Counted from the stretch's first letter, positions 45,425 through 55,994 are shown. The stretch: DNA of 64,000 bases from Orientallactaga sibirica (GCA_036365145.1 JAEOAD010000004.1:52107001-52171000), one strand, 5' to 3'. Program-made: numbers and translations. Notes: a model not told the origin generated them from the letters alone.

Positions 45425-45718
45425 GGCGTTCTCTGTGCAGCTCCCCTGATTTTCATTATTCCATCAGCGTGTTATCTGAAGTTATCTGAAGAACCAAGGA
45501 CACATTCAGATAAGATAATGTCATGTGTCATGCTTCCAGTTGGTGCTGTGGTGATGGTCTTTGGATTCATCATGGCTGTCACAAATCCTCAGGACTGCAC
45601 TCATGGGCTTGAAATGTTCTACTGCTTTCCTGACAATGTCTCCTTCACAAACATTTCAAATTCTCACTTGCAACTGACAACGCAGCTTTCCACTTTAAAC
45701 ATCAGTGTCTTGCAATGA
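45425..45718 (+). CDS. SLC38A11: SLC38A11 terminal exon: last two helices, glycosylated-type tail, stop
   Basis: Acceptor TATCACTCAG ends at 45424. Ninety-seven codons plus TGA. It encodes GVLCAAPLIFIIPSACYLKL (helix), the conserved SEEPRTHSDKIMSC turn, a second helix (V-M-L-P-V-G-A-V-V-M-V-F-G-F-I-M-A-V), then a tail with QDCTHG and C-F-P-D-N. The tail carries three N-x-S sequons (NVS, NIS, NIS), which fits an extracellular C-terminus. An upstream ATG at 45335 in the same open frame lies in a SINE tail and is intronic, so it is not a start. A B1 copy ends only about 65 bases before this exon. Confidence 0.95.
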   Translation, partial: GVLCAAPLIFIIPSACYLKLSEEPRTHSDKIMSCVMLPVGAVVMVFGFIMAVTNPQDCTHGLEMFYCFPDNVSFTNISNSHLQLTTQLSTLNISVLQ

Positions 45719-46440
45719 CTTGACTGCTTTAAAAATATATGCATGTTTTCACTGGTTTCTACACCACCTAATAATATTCCCATATTTTAATCTCCACATT
45801 AAAATCTTATCACTGACATTTACCAAGACTTGCTTTTCTTTCCTAGTTACTGCAATGTAAAAAGCTAAAGATGAAAATTGGGTGCATTTTATCTTAATCT
45901 AGGACAGATGTTTTGTTCTGACTGCTCTAGTCTAATTGAAAATGAAAAGAGAAGCCTCAGGCATTTGCTGTCACCTCTCAAGTATCACTTTTTAATATGT
46001 GAGCCAATATAGTGTGCTCAAAACTAAATAGGTAATTATGGATCAAATTGGCTGTGCATATCCTTCAGGAGAAAACAAATGTTTTAAAAGTGTATAGAAT
46101 TGAAGACAGGAGGGAATCCCCAACCCTATTAAGAGCTTTCCCACCAACAGAGATAAGATCTCTACTGTAATTTCAGTAGCATCTCTTGCTTGGAGGAAAG
46201 AGGATCCCTGGAGATATGAGCAAAGTGACCCCTGTGTTAAGAAGGATGAAAAATAGGCAGGATGTTCAAAGAAAGGTGAGTGGGGAGTCAAAATTATCTC
46301 CCAATTTTTATTGTTATGGGATGTCAATAGTATGTTATTATAAAGCAGAAACACAAATTATTGTGAGGCATGAGCCCAAAAATCAGTTATGCATCAGATT
46401 TGGACCAATCAAATCTTCAGTGTGGCAAGAATATACAATG
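45719..46440 (+). other. SLC38A11: SLC38A11 3' UTR and immediate downstream DNA
   Basis: A/T-rich, SINE-free sequence follows the stop. The only good poly-A hexamer close by is ATTAAA at 45798-45803, about 80 bases after the stop, which would give a very short 3' UTR; a distal site may also exist. The true cleavage site cannot be fixed from sequence alone. Confidence 0.55.
45798..45803 (+). promoter_or_regulatory. Candidate poly-A signal ATTAAA
   Basis: ATTAAA is the commonest variant of AATAAA and is the first such hexamer after the SLC38A11 stop. GT/T-rich sequence of ordinary quality follows. No other canonical hexamer was noticed before the SINE cluster at 46.48 kb. Confidence 0.45.
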
Positions 46441-46479
46441 AGAAGCCAATTTTTTTTTTTTTTTTTTTTTAAGATTTGA

Positions 46480-46919
46480 TTTCAGTTTAGTTATATATTT
46501 ATTAGAGACAGAAAAAGGAGAGAGAGAGAGAGTGAGAATGGTTATACCAGGGCCTCTAGCCACTGCAAACAAACTCCAGATGCATGCGCCACTATGTGCA
46601 TCTGGCTTTCATGGGAACTGGAGAATCAAACTGGGGTCCTTAGGCTTCACAGGCACGCACCTTAACTGCTAAGCCATCTGTCCAGCCCTGATTGTTTTTT
46701 AATATATTTATTTATTTGAGAGAGAGAAAGACAGAAAGAAAGAGAATGGGTGCACCAGGGCCCCTTGCTACTGCAAACAAATTTCAGGTGCATGACTTTG
46801 TGCATCTGGATTTAGGTGGGTACTGGGAAATTGAACCCAGGTTGGTAAGCATTGCGAACAAGCACCTTTAACCACAGAACCATCTCCCTAGCCCTTAGTA
46901 GCTGATGTTTTAAAGTTTA

Positions 46920-46956
<37 letters not shown>

Positions 46957-47142
46957 TTATTTTAGAGTGATAGAAGCAGATAGAGAGAATGGATGCACCA
47001 GGGCCTCTAACCACTGCAAATGAACTCCAGATGCATGCTTCCCCTTGTGCATCTGGCATATGTGGGTACTGGGGAATCAAACCTAGGTCCTTATGCTTTG
47101 CACACAAGTGGTTTAACTGATAAGTCATCTCTCCAACTTCCC
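46480..47142 (-). mobile_element. Three consecutive antisense DIP-like SINEs
   Basis: Copies at about 46480-46688, 46695-46893 and 46915-47142. Each shows the TTATTTAT tail complement, GAGAGA tract, CTCCAGATGCATG-type body and a CCAGCCC/CTAGCCC-type head complement. The last has an (ATT)n at 46923-46953. Confidence 0.87.
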
Positions 47143-47580
47143 AGCAGCTAATATTTGAGACTAGAAACTTTATGTATGAATTTGAACTTCACAAGAAGTA
47201 TTCTCACTACCTGGGAGTCCTCTTGGAAAAGGTGGAAACAGATGTGGAAACAGTATAAGAGCCACAGGTCATGCCAAGGGGCATTGCCCGCCCCCCAATA
47301 ACTGACTAGTGTTCCCACAACACATAACCCATAACTCCATTGGGAATACTAGCAACCCCACTGAGGAGGGCCCCCAGCTGAATGGGGGGGGGAGGAAGGA
47401 AAAGATGGTACTAACACATGATATATCCATACCTAATATATTCTTAATAAAAAAGAAAATCAAACATTAAATACATAAAAATATTGTTTTTAAAAAACAA
47501 CATAAAGAACACAAAGATGCCTACCTTAGTTGTTCCAAAATATGATGGTGATTTTTTTTTTTCACCAAAACAACATCCAT

Positions 47581-47800
47581 GAGGCTAGGAAAGTAGCTCA
47601 GAGAGTAAGTGTGAGCCCAGCATGCAAACAGCCCTGAGTTCAATCCTCAGCAGAGTATAAACTATAATCACAGCTCTCAAAAAGTGGAAACAGACAGGAG
47701 GATCAGAAGGTCAAGCCCATCTTGCTACATAGCAAGTTTGAGGCCAGCCTGAGCTACAGGAGATCCTGTCTCAGAAATGAAAGAAAAAAAAAATCCACGT
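47581..47800 (+). mobile_element. B4-like (ID plus B1) composite SINE, sense
   Basis: GGCTAGGAAAGTAGCTCAGA and GAGTTCAATCCTCAGCAGAG (ID part) followed by CTACATAGCAAGTTTGAGGC and GAGATCCTGTCTCAGAAATG (B1 part). Confidence 0.75.
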
Positions 47801-49055
47801 TCCTAAGGTCATTTAAATTCTGTTGATTATATTTAACCAATATTTAACCTATAAATTTTTTTGCAATTTTTTAAGAATCATAAATCTAAGCAGTATATAC
47901 CTGTTTTAGATAGGTACATTTAACTGAGGTTAAAATAATTGTAAGAAAACTTCAATTCCATGCTAAAGGTATGTGAGAGATGTTTGCAACAGTTTATCTG
48001 AATGTGACTCAAGACTGAGAAACACAACCTACCTACTTATTAGATAAAGTCATTCAAGATGAGATTACCAGAGAGTGCAGGTGACAGCAAGGATAACGTA
48101 ATTCATTACTTAACTGTCTATTATCTTGTCATTTGGATATTGCCTCAGAGGTGTTAATCTTGATTCTTCAAGTAGCTAAAAAGCCCCAGGTAAAAACTGA
48201 ATGCGACAGTAATTCCTAATAAATATTTGTTGATTTGCTATTAAGAAATTGTGGAACAAGGCCACCCTTGGCCCAGTTAGCAGGTACATTTGTTGCCAAA
48301 ATATTTCAAATTATGATTGAATAAAGCTTAGGAACTCCTGTCTATTTGTAACAATACAGAATAGCATGGTAGCAAAATAAAGCATACATTCCAGTCCCTA
48401 TTCTACCTCAAGTTAATGAGATTTCCACTGAAACTCATCCATTCCTTGCCCATAACAAATCAACTTTTATGTTTTAATCTAATTTTTGAAGCTGCAGCTG
48501 CAATTTAAACTTTTAAAGTATGTGCTAATTTTCAAAGAGGTCGTGCTAGAAAGCAATGGTTTAACTAAGTTCTTACCCCGTTCACTTAGAATCTTTAATT
48601 TCAAATCTATCTGGAATCATCTTCAAAACTCAGAACAGGTAAACTTCCTTGCCTCTGGACTGTTTCCAGTGGTGACAGGCACTGTCCCATGTCTTTCGGA
48701 GAAGTATTCTGAATCTAGGTTATCTAACTCAGAAAATTCCAGCTAGCCCCCAGCTAGTCACATCATACAAGATCTCGGTCATTAAAGACGGGTTTCTTTC
48801 ATAGGAGCCAGCTTCCTCCTGCTTTATCTTTTGAACTTTGACCCAGAAGGCAGTTCTGGTCTGTTTTTTTTAAGGAGGAGTGGCCTCTGATTGGCCTTGG
48901 TATTACAACACACTCATCCAAGAGTAGCTCAGGCATGAACCAGTGAGAGACCCTGCGGTAGGTACATGGAAGTGCTACTTTTGATTTCTATGGGGTGCTA
49001 ATTAGCTGTACTAATGTGATTCCCTCCTTTAAGAATTTACACATATTCTTATTCT
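47801..49055 (+). other. SINE-poor intergenic block
   Basis: About 1.25 kb downstream of SLC38A11 without recent SINEs. It includes an ATTGG (inverted CCAAT) at 48890 and a donor-like GCG/GTAGGT at 48958; these do not by themselves define a promoter or exon. Confidence 0.4.
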
Positions 49056-49059
49056 AGTG

Positions 49060-49313
49060 GTTAGGGAGATGGCTCAAAGGTGAAAAGCATTTGCTGCACA
49101 AGCCTGATGACCAGAGTTCATATCCCCAGAACCCACGTAAAGCTGGATGCAAGTAGGATGCACAATGTATCCCATAACAATGGGAGGAGGAGTCAAGACG
49201 ACACTAAGGTTCATGAACTAGCTAGTCTGCCATTTGTAGTACAAAAGTAGCAAGAGAGATCCTGTCTCAAACAAGGCAGAAGGCAAGGACCAATACCTCA
49301 AAGTTGTCTTCTG

Positions 49314-49347
<34 letters not shown>
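49060..49347 (+). mobile_element. B4-like SINE with (CA)n
   Basis: GTTAGGGAGATGGCTCAAAG, GAGTTCATATCCCCAGAACC, CAAGAGAGATCCTGTCTCAA and a CA tract at 49315-49347. Confidence 0.72.
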
Positions 49348-49353
<6 letters not shown>

Positions 49354-49374
49354 AAGTTTATACATAGTCTAGCT

Positions 49375-49515
49375 GGATTAGGAGACATGGGCCTGTAATC
49401 CCAGCTACTCAGGAAGGAGTCTGAGGCAGGAGGATTGATTCCAGATTCACAGCCCTGGGTTACAGCGGAAGATGAAAGTGAGCCTAGGCACGTTAGTAAG
49501 ACCATGTCTAAAAGT
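49375..49515 (+). mobile_element. Old 7SL-type (B1/B4) SINE, sense
   Basis: GGCCTGTAATCCCAGCTACT, TCTGAGGCAGGAGGATTGAT and AAGACCATGTCTAAAAGTAA. Confidence 0.7.
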
Positions 49516-49686
49516 AAAAAGGGGTGTGAGGATATGCTTCTTTTGAAAAGTCTACAAAGAATTTTCCAGAATAAGAGGAAACATTCGAAAGGACCAGAGA
49601 TACCATCAGCAAGAGCACGTCCTGACCCGAGGACAGAAGAGCATGGTTACTCTTACGAGGATCACCTGGACATCTTCAACAAACAA
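49504..49686 (+). other. Candidate open exon-like segment, unrecognised
   Basis: An open frame runs from ATG at 49504 (ATG 49534 is a better non-SINE start) to a possible donor GTATGG at 49687. Outside the SINE tail it encodes a Lys/Arg-rich start (MLLLKSLQRIFQNKRKHSKG) then an acidic/aromatic end (EDHLDIFNKQ). The composition looks protein-like and is not derived from a repeat I recognise. It is on the same strand as SLC38A11 and upstream of where COBLL1 would be expected. There is no homology evidence, and the donor has A at -1 and T at +4, so this could be chance. Confidence 0.25.
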
Positions 49687-49829
49687 GTATGGGGTCTCCC
49701 CCAGAGTTTGGGGTTTGGCTCTAGAGTGTGCCTGAGTGTGCATGTGCAAAGTTGCCAGGTGGCGCCAGGGCTCGTGGGTAAAGACCACATTCTAATAAGG
49801 TGGAGGTGGGGCCTAAGGAAGCACTGATG

Positions 49830-50480
49830 AGGACAATTGCTTAAAGGTTAAAAAGTCAACTTTTTTCTCATTCTGAAGATCACTTTTATTACATTTAAAA
49901 CAGAAGTGAATCTAAACTTAGATACAGTGCTCCACAATTTATTATCCATGTGAATATTAATTTTCTTTAACATAATGTGACTTAGGATGCTTGTAAAGCT
50001 GTATTTACATCTGTGTAGAGGTTAGGACAAAATGCAAGCAGGATGCCAGAAGGGAAGGTCAGGAGAATGAGAACAAAGGCAAAAACAGATTATGGCCTAA
50101 AGTCAACACAGCTGTAACCATTTAGCCAAAAGCCTGGTTCCTAGTCTGCCATCATCCACAGAAATTTGAGCTTCACAATGCTTATTGGGACAGAGAAGAA
50201 AACGCACCAGTTCCTCAAAAGTACACCATGTTTTCTAAGGGTGTAAATTGTCAATGGTGCATCTGACTTAGACAGTTACCAGTACTACATGAACAAACTG
50301 GATTACAAACACTGTTCTCAATATATAAGCATGAGATAAAGAATTCCTGCTGCTGTTTCATAAAATATTTTTATCCCATTAATGTTTTCTTATGGAAACG
50401 AAGATAATCAATAGGCTTAGCGTTGCTGTATCTTATTCATTGATAGCAATGTGCAAGTGCTCCATTAAAGCAAAAGCAAC
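49830..50480 (+). other. Intergenic sequence without recognised features
   Basis: No SINE, exon or repeat family seen. Confidence 0.45.
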
Positions 50481-50484
50481 ACTT

Positions 50485-50710
50485 CAGGCTGGAGAGATTG
50501 CTCAGTGGTTAAGGCACTAGCCTGCAAAGGCCAAGGACCCATGTTTGATTTCTCAGTACCCATGTAAAGCCAAACGCACAAGGTGATGCATGTAGTTCAT
50601 TTGCAGTGGCTAGAGGCCCTGGTGTGTGCCCATTCTCTCACTCTCATTCCCTCTCTCTCTCTCTCATTAATTAATTAATTAGTTAATTAATTAATAAAAA
50701 AATAAAAATT
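50485..50710 (+). mobile_element. DIP-like SINE, sense
   Basis: CAGGCTGGAGAGATTGCTCA head, CACAAGGTGATGCATGTAGT body and a TTAATTAATTAA-rich tail. Confidence 0.86.
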
Positions 50711-50898
50711 AACCCTTCAAACACTGGCTTTCGTCTCTCCTCCATTGTCAAGTTCACTTGACTCAGGTTCTTGTCAACTCACATCCAGACACATGGAAAA
50801 CCTCTAACTTAGGGATTATGCTTTCAGGCTGTGTCCACCAAAATAATTTGTGTATCTCTTCAAGAACCACTTTATTAAACCAATACTTGTTTTCATAT

Positions 50899-51043
50899 AT
50901 ACATGCTATAAAGCAGAAATTGGTTAATCGTATCAATAGTAGTCAAACTATTGTGGTAGATCTTTCCATCTCTGATTTGTATTTAGTAAAATAGCAATTT
51001 ATCTGGGCATGGTGGCACTCGCCTTTAATCCCAGCACTTGGAA

Positions 51044-51044
<1 letters not shown>
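50899..51044 (+). repeat. Local duplication, copy 1 (146 bp)
   Basis: Matches 51922-52067 with three mismatches (about 98%). It consists of about 105 bases of non-SINE sequence (ATACATGCTATAAAGCAG...) plus the first ~40 bases of a B1-like SINE, then breaks directly into a (TA)n. Confidence 0.96.

Positions 51045-51107
<63 letters not shown>
51044..51107. repeat. (TA)n microsatellite at the duplication break
   Basis: Near-pure TA with one TATTAT interruption, starting where copy 1 loses B1 homology. Confidence 0.95.
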
Positions 51108-51108
<1 letters not shown>

Positions 51109-51545
51109 CTCATGAGCTTCCTTGAAACCCTTTGAGGATAAATTACAAACCCCACAGTGTTTATTCAAGTTTTCATGACCTCAAAATACTGGCTAAGCCA
51201 TGGTGATCACAACTGCAAGAAGGAACCCTTCATTCTAGCATAACAAAAGCACTGATTTACATTGAAGACACTGTGTGTACCTTCACCTTGGCCTGATTTC
51301 TCCTGATTCTCTCATCTGAATTGCCTGAAACCCCCATCAGAATTCTATCAAACTGCCTGTCTTCTCCTGGCTCCATCTTGACAGCCCTAACTGCTGATTC
51401 CTCCTGTGGAATTCTGTATTCTTGCTCTTATGATAACATAAAGCACCCTTGTCTGGACATCAGACACAAAACCCTTGAGAGCAGAGAATATATTTAAAGT
51501 CTCTTTCTTTAAAGCTCATGGCATGATGCCATATAATACAACAAT
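51108..51545 (+). other. Intergenic sequence between duplication copies
   Basis: No SINE recognised; ordinary composition. Confidence 0.4.
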
Positions 51546-51549
51546 GCAG

Positions 51550-51880
51550 TAGAGTGAATGTAATGCCCCCCCCCCAGGTGTTTGTGATTAAGTTTCCTAC
51601 TTAGTCCTCACCTAGTAAAATCTGTGGGAGGTGGAGCCCTGCTGGAGAAACTGTATCCCCAGGGGTGGACCTTGGGGTAGAGTCCAGCCCTGGGTGTTCA
51701 CAGTTTGAACCAGCCACCTGTTCTCTCTGCCGTGGACGTATGATGAAGCGAGCCAGCTTCTTCTACCATGATGAAGCTTCTCTTGGAAGCTGGAAGCCTA
51801 AAATAAACCCTTCCTTCCCATAACCTGCTTCTGGTCAAGTGTTTGTCCCGCCAATGAGAAAATAGCTGTAACAGGTAAAT
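51550..51880 (+). repeat. Unassigned interspersed repeat with AATAAA-like end
   Basis: A C run, GGAGGTGGAGCCCTGCTGGA, GGAAGCTGGAAGCCTAAAAT, AAACCCTTCCTTCCCATAAC and GTCCCGCCAATGAGAAAATA. This coda is common in rodent genomes from memory (LTR-like or non-autonomous element). Family name not assigned. Confidence 0.5.
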
Positions 51881-51921
51881 AATTACTTGACATGAGAAAA
51901 ACTGTTATACAACATGTTCTA

Positions 51922-52067
51922 ATACATGCTATAAAGCAGAAATTGGTTAATCGTATCAATAGTAGTCAAACTATTGTGGTAGATCTTTCCATCTCTGATT
52001 TGTATTTAGTAAAACAGCAATTTATCTGGGCATGGTGGCACTTGCCTTCAATCCCAGCACTTGGAAA
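51922..52067 (+). repeat. Local duplication, copy 2 (146 bp)
   Basis: Offset 1,023 bp from copy 1. Here the B1-like SINE continues complete to about 52180, so this locus looks like the source and copy 1 the truncated derivative. Confidence 0.96.
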
Positions 52068-52185
52068 GCAAAGGTAGGAGGATCACTGTGAGTTCTCCAG
52101 GCCAGCCTGAGACTACATAGTGAATTCCAGGTCAGCCTGGGCTAGAACAACACTTAACCTTAAAAAACAAAACAGAAAAGTAATT
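52024..52185 (+). mobile_element. B1-like SINE, sense (complete)
   Basis: CTGGGCATGGTGGCACTTGC, AGGAGGATCACTGTGAGTTC, TACATAGTGAATTCCAGGTC and an A-rich tail. Its 5' 40 bases are part of the 146-bp duplication. Confidence 0.88.
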
Positions 52186-52189
52186 TAAT

Positions 52190-53965
52190 GTGAAATAATC
52201 ATTATCCAAAAGGCTGGTTGAGATAATTAAATCAGCTTCTTGATCTCCTTTACTATTCATGGAACCTTCATGTGAAGCATTCTTAAAATGACTCGAGTGC
52301 ATACTAATCAGCACCCAACTCTCCACTTGCTTCAACTGCTAAACGAACATCACGTGTACTTTCTTAGTTACACACTTTATACCTAAGGCCACAGGATATT
52401 TAGTTCTCTTTAGGCAGTGTCTGCTCATATGTCATCTCACTCAAGATAATAAACATTTTCTGGCTGGGTATATCCTACCTGAGTATATTAAATCCATTTT
52501 TAAATTTATGTACCAGAAATTCATTGATCCTTTAATTTAGCATTATCTTTCAAGAAATAAAATAAGTCTGATGCTTAAGTCAAACTTCTTATGTCTTAGG
52601 ACCAGTTGCTACCTTGCTCAGCCTCAGCAGACAGCTCAGTAATTTGATAAAAAGCTAAGAAGAAGAGGCAGATTAGGAATAAACAGGCAACAATTTAAGG
52701 TAAACACCTCAGGCAATGTCTCCATTTACAGTTCCAAATTTGAAAGACTAGAAATTTTTATGTCCAAGGTATGGTGGCAGCTGTGTATTTATCATTTCAT
52801 AAAATTTTGTTTTGCCTGAGGCTAGGAAGGACAGCTCCAGAGGAAGGAATTTAGCCCATGTTCCTTAAACTCAAGTCCCACCACAGAACAATATGATTTT
52901 TTTTAACTCATTAGAGTTTGGAAAAGAAAACAGCAAAGTATACGCCAAGGAAAAAAATCCAGAATATCTCAGAAAGGCATATTTTGGGTAATTTCTTACT
53001 TGTCTTACATAGTTTTTGCATGTTTGCAAAGTGCTAAAGAAAGAATTTTCTAAAGTATACTTTTTAACTATGGGTTTTCTGTCTAGACTGAAAATTGAGT
53101 GATATGCCCTTGGGTTATATGTCTTCTGTTGTTCTATCTATAAGAAAATGGGTAAACATTGAGAAAAATAGGATTTAGAAAACTCCAGTAGTTTGTTGAA
53201 AGGGCTATTGTGGAAACACAGTGGAAGATGTTCTCCACTGTAGGAGACAAGATCACCTTTCAAAGTAGACTTTTATTTTTAAAGATAATCAGTAATTAAA
53301 AGTATAAACTTTCTTAGGAATAAATCATTGTATATGTGTAACCTAAATGTCAGCTAAGGACCCTTTGTCACCAGATGACTTGGTTAAACTTGCTCTTAAG
53401 CCCCATCCCACAGTTCAGAGGAGCTACGGAATAATTGCTCTTAATTTCTTCTGACTTTTTCTCACACTTGTCTGTGCTGTGGTTATTTTTTTGTTTTTGC
53501 ATCTGTAAAATTTCATAGCACTCTGGACACATAATATAACCCTCTCTCATCTGTTCCAATTAAATAAAAACTACTCACTTCAGGAAGTGTATAAAATTTT
53601 AATTGCTGTTGTCTCTTTTGAAAAGAGCATAGCTGCAAGGGTCATGGGCAGCATGCCCTTTGACCAGTCTTCAGGCTTCCTAGACATGAAGACCTCACCT
53701 CTGCCTTCATTGTTCATTTCCTGAACTCATGAACATGTTCTCCTTGCCTTCCTCGGGGAGGTCAGTAATTCCACAGTCTGATAGTACCCTCTGCCACACA
53801 CACTCACTGCTTGCTATCTTATTATGTTTTTCTCCTTCCTACACAATATTATTCTCATACTAAGATAAATTCAGATAGAATCTGTTAATACACCTATCCT
53901 TCCATTCCTTCATATAGATAGATGACAGATATATGACATATAGATAAAAATATATTCAGTGCATC
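52190..53965 (+). other. SINE-poor intergenic block (1.8 kb)
   Basis: No recent SINE or L1 seen. Open frames are short. Candidate conserved non-coding DNA. Confidence 0.45.
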
Positions 53966-53968
53966 CTA

Positions 53969-53970
<2 letters not shown>

Positions 53971-54016
<46 letters not shown>
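53971..54016. repeat. (AT)n microsatellite
   Basis: Twenty-three AT units. Confidence 0.97.
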
Positions 54017-54019
<3 letters not shown>

Positions 54020-54054
54020 TATATTATGTATATTCAGTCATTTATATTCTTTTT

Positions 54055-54563
54055 TTTAAGTTTTGGGAGGTAGGGTCTCACTCTAGTCACTATGTAGTCT
54101 CAGGGTGGCCTCGAACTCACAGTGATCCTCCTACCTCTGCCTCCCGAGTGCTGGGATTAAAGGCATGCACTACTACAGCAGGTTTTATTTATTTATTAGA
54201 GACAGAGAGAGGGGAAGAGAGAGAGGGAGAGTGAGAATGGGCATGCCAGGGCCTCTAGCCACTGCAAATGAACTCCAGATGTGTGCATCCCCTTGTACAT
54301 CTGGCTTATGTGGGGCCTGGAGAATCAAAACGGGATCCTTAGCCTTCACAGGCATGTGCCTTAACTGCTAAGATATCTCTCCAGCCCCAATCATTTATAT
54401 TCTTTTTTTGGGGGGGAGGGGTTATCGAGGTAGGGTCTCACTCTAGCTCTGGCTGACCTGGAATTCACTCTGTATACTCAGGATAGCCTTGAACTCATGG
54501 CAATCCTCCTACCTCTGCCTCCCAAGTGCTGGGATTAAAGGCATGCGCCACCATGCCCGGCTC
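54055..54563 (-). mobile_element. B1 - DIP-like - B1 cluster, all antisense
   Basis: 54055-54178 B1 (GGGAGGTAGGGTCTCACTCT, AGTGCTGGGATTAAAGGCAT); 54180-54387 DIP-like (CAGAGAGAGGGGAAGAGAGA, AAATGAACTCCAGATGTGTG, ATATCTCTCCAGCCCC); 54415-54563 B1 (CGAGGTAGGGTCTCACTCTA, GCATGCGCCACCATGCCCGG). Confidence 0.9.
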
Positions 54564-54569
54564 AGTCAT

Positions 54570-55020
54570 GTATATTCTTAATCACACTTCTGAAGACTAT
54601 GTTCTTCATGGAAGGAGAAGCCCAGAAAACATGCTTTCCATAAAATTAAAACTTGGGTTTTCATGACTTCAAACATGAGATGTACCATTCAGATAGGTCA
54701 CAGAGGCAAAGCAGCTCCCACCATGGTTCCCTAGCACAATGGCCCACACAGTTTAAGCTATCCTTCTTCAGGCCAGAATAGCTGTTCTCCAGCCATTGTA
54801 ATGTGTCACCCCAACATTGTCTATTCTCCAAACAATATCTGTGTGTCTGCTTGCTTTATCTGCCCTAGCAGAATTAGATTATAGCAGGCCCAACTATATT
54901 GGGTGGATCACCATGTACTCTGTGAGGGAAATTTCTTAAATCCTACTAGCTTTCTCAAAAATCATCTATATAATGTTGTGGTATCTGACATATTTTGATT
55001 TCTGTGTCTAAAACAGATAC
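54570..55020 (+). other. Intergenic sequence without recognised features
   Basis: Unique-looking. Confidence 0.4.
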
Positions 55021-55026
55021 ATGTAG

Positions 55027-55110
55027 GTTAGGGATATAGCTCAGTGGTATAGCCCTTTTCTAGTATGTGCTAGGCCCTGGGTTCAATCCCCAACAGAGCA
55101 AAATAAAAAT
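55027..55110 (+). mobile_element. ID-like SINE, sense
   Basis: GGTTAGGGATATAGCTCAGT, GTGCTAGGCCCTGGGTTCAA and CAATCCCCAACAGAGCAAAA: tRNA-Ala-type A and B boxes with an A-rich tail. Confidence 0.85.
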
Positions 55111-55566
55111 AAGAAATTTTAAGAAAACGTAAAATATGTACATTCATTAAACACTGGGGCATGAATTAGAATATCTAGGTTAATAATTATGAAGTGTGAT
55201 TTTAAGAGATTAATAATCTTCTATCTGTCTAAATCCCAACAAACATTAATAGTTTGTCCCAAACATTAATAGCTAGTCCTCTAAGAGGTCTCCCTGGCCT
55301 TTTCCAGCAGGGAATAACTTTTCTTCTTCTGTAACCTGGGTGTACTACATACATCTGACAAGAAAAGGAACAACCCAATATAAATAAGAATTTCTAATAC
55401 TCATTGCTGAGCAAGGTTAGCATGAACTGCTCCTGAATTTAGTGAACTATTTGTGCCCAGAAACCTTAACCAAAAAATTGACAACTGTTCACAGTGTTGT
55501 AGTGTTGTAGTTAGTGGTAATCTTGGAGATCTTTAGTTTCTACCTTCTATCTTGATATAAAATATA

Positions 55567-55962
55567 GCTCTTGCAAGGCATGGTGGTGCATGCCTTTAAT
55601 TCTAGCACTTGGGAGGCAGAAGTAGAAGGATCAGTGTGAGTCAAGGCCAGCCTGGGACTAGAGTGAATTCCAGGTCAGCTGGGGCAAAGTGAGATTCTGC
55701 CTTGAAAAAAAACCTAAAAATAGGGCTGGAGAGATGGCTTAGTGGATAAGGCACCTGCCTCCTAAGTCTAAGAACACTGGTTCCAATCTCCAGCTTTTCC
55801 AATCTCCAGGTCCCATGTTTAACCAGATGCAAAGTGATGCAAGGGCGCAATGCAGCACTTGACCACCGGGGGGCACACGCATCCGGATTGTATTTGCAGC
55901 AGCTGAGAGACTGCTGGCGTGCCCACCTCTGTCTTCCTCTCCCTCTCTTTCTGTCTCTCTCC

Positions 55963-55990
<28 letters not shown>
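55567..55990 (+). mobile_element. B1-like SINE then CTCF-motif-subfamily DIP-like SINE, sense
   Basis: 55570-55720 B1 (CAAGGCATGGTGGTGCATGC, CACTTGGGAGGCAGAAGTAG). 55724-55990 DIP-like long subfamily (GGGCTGGAGAGATGGCTTAG, GCAAGGGCGCAATGCAGCAC) with a variant core CCACCGGGGGGCAC at 55863-55876 and a long poly-A. Confidence 0.9.

Positions 55991-55994
<4 letters not shown>

Larger units (their letters stand above)
515..45803 (+). other. SLC38A11: SLC38A11 gene, 3' part (seven exons, six introns)
   Basis: Seven + strand exons splice into one uninterrupted frame of 318 codons ending in TGA at 45716-45718. Exon sizes are 107, 80, 71, 162, 113, 132 and 294 nt including stop. Intron phases in order are 0, 2, 1, 1, 0, 0, and every junction is GT-AG. 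The joined protein is a polytopic membrane protein recognised from memory as SLC38A11 (SNAT11-like, amino acid/auxin permease family). The family imports neutral amino acids, often with sodium; this member is little characterised, so its substrate is not known from the sequence. The window holds roughly the C-terminal 70%; the N-terminal exons with the first membrane segments lie upstream of base 1. No frameshift or stop is seen, so the gene looks functional. Intron lengths are about 5.1, 18.6, 0.8, 3.1, 4.3 and 12.4 kb. Confidence 0.93.

Noticed and set aside
55027..55110. Possible tRNA gene (A and B boxes present)
   Set aside because: Lacks a full cloverleaf and has an A-rich tail; it is an ID-type SINE.
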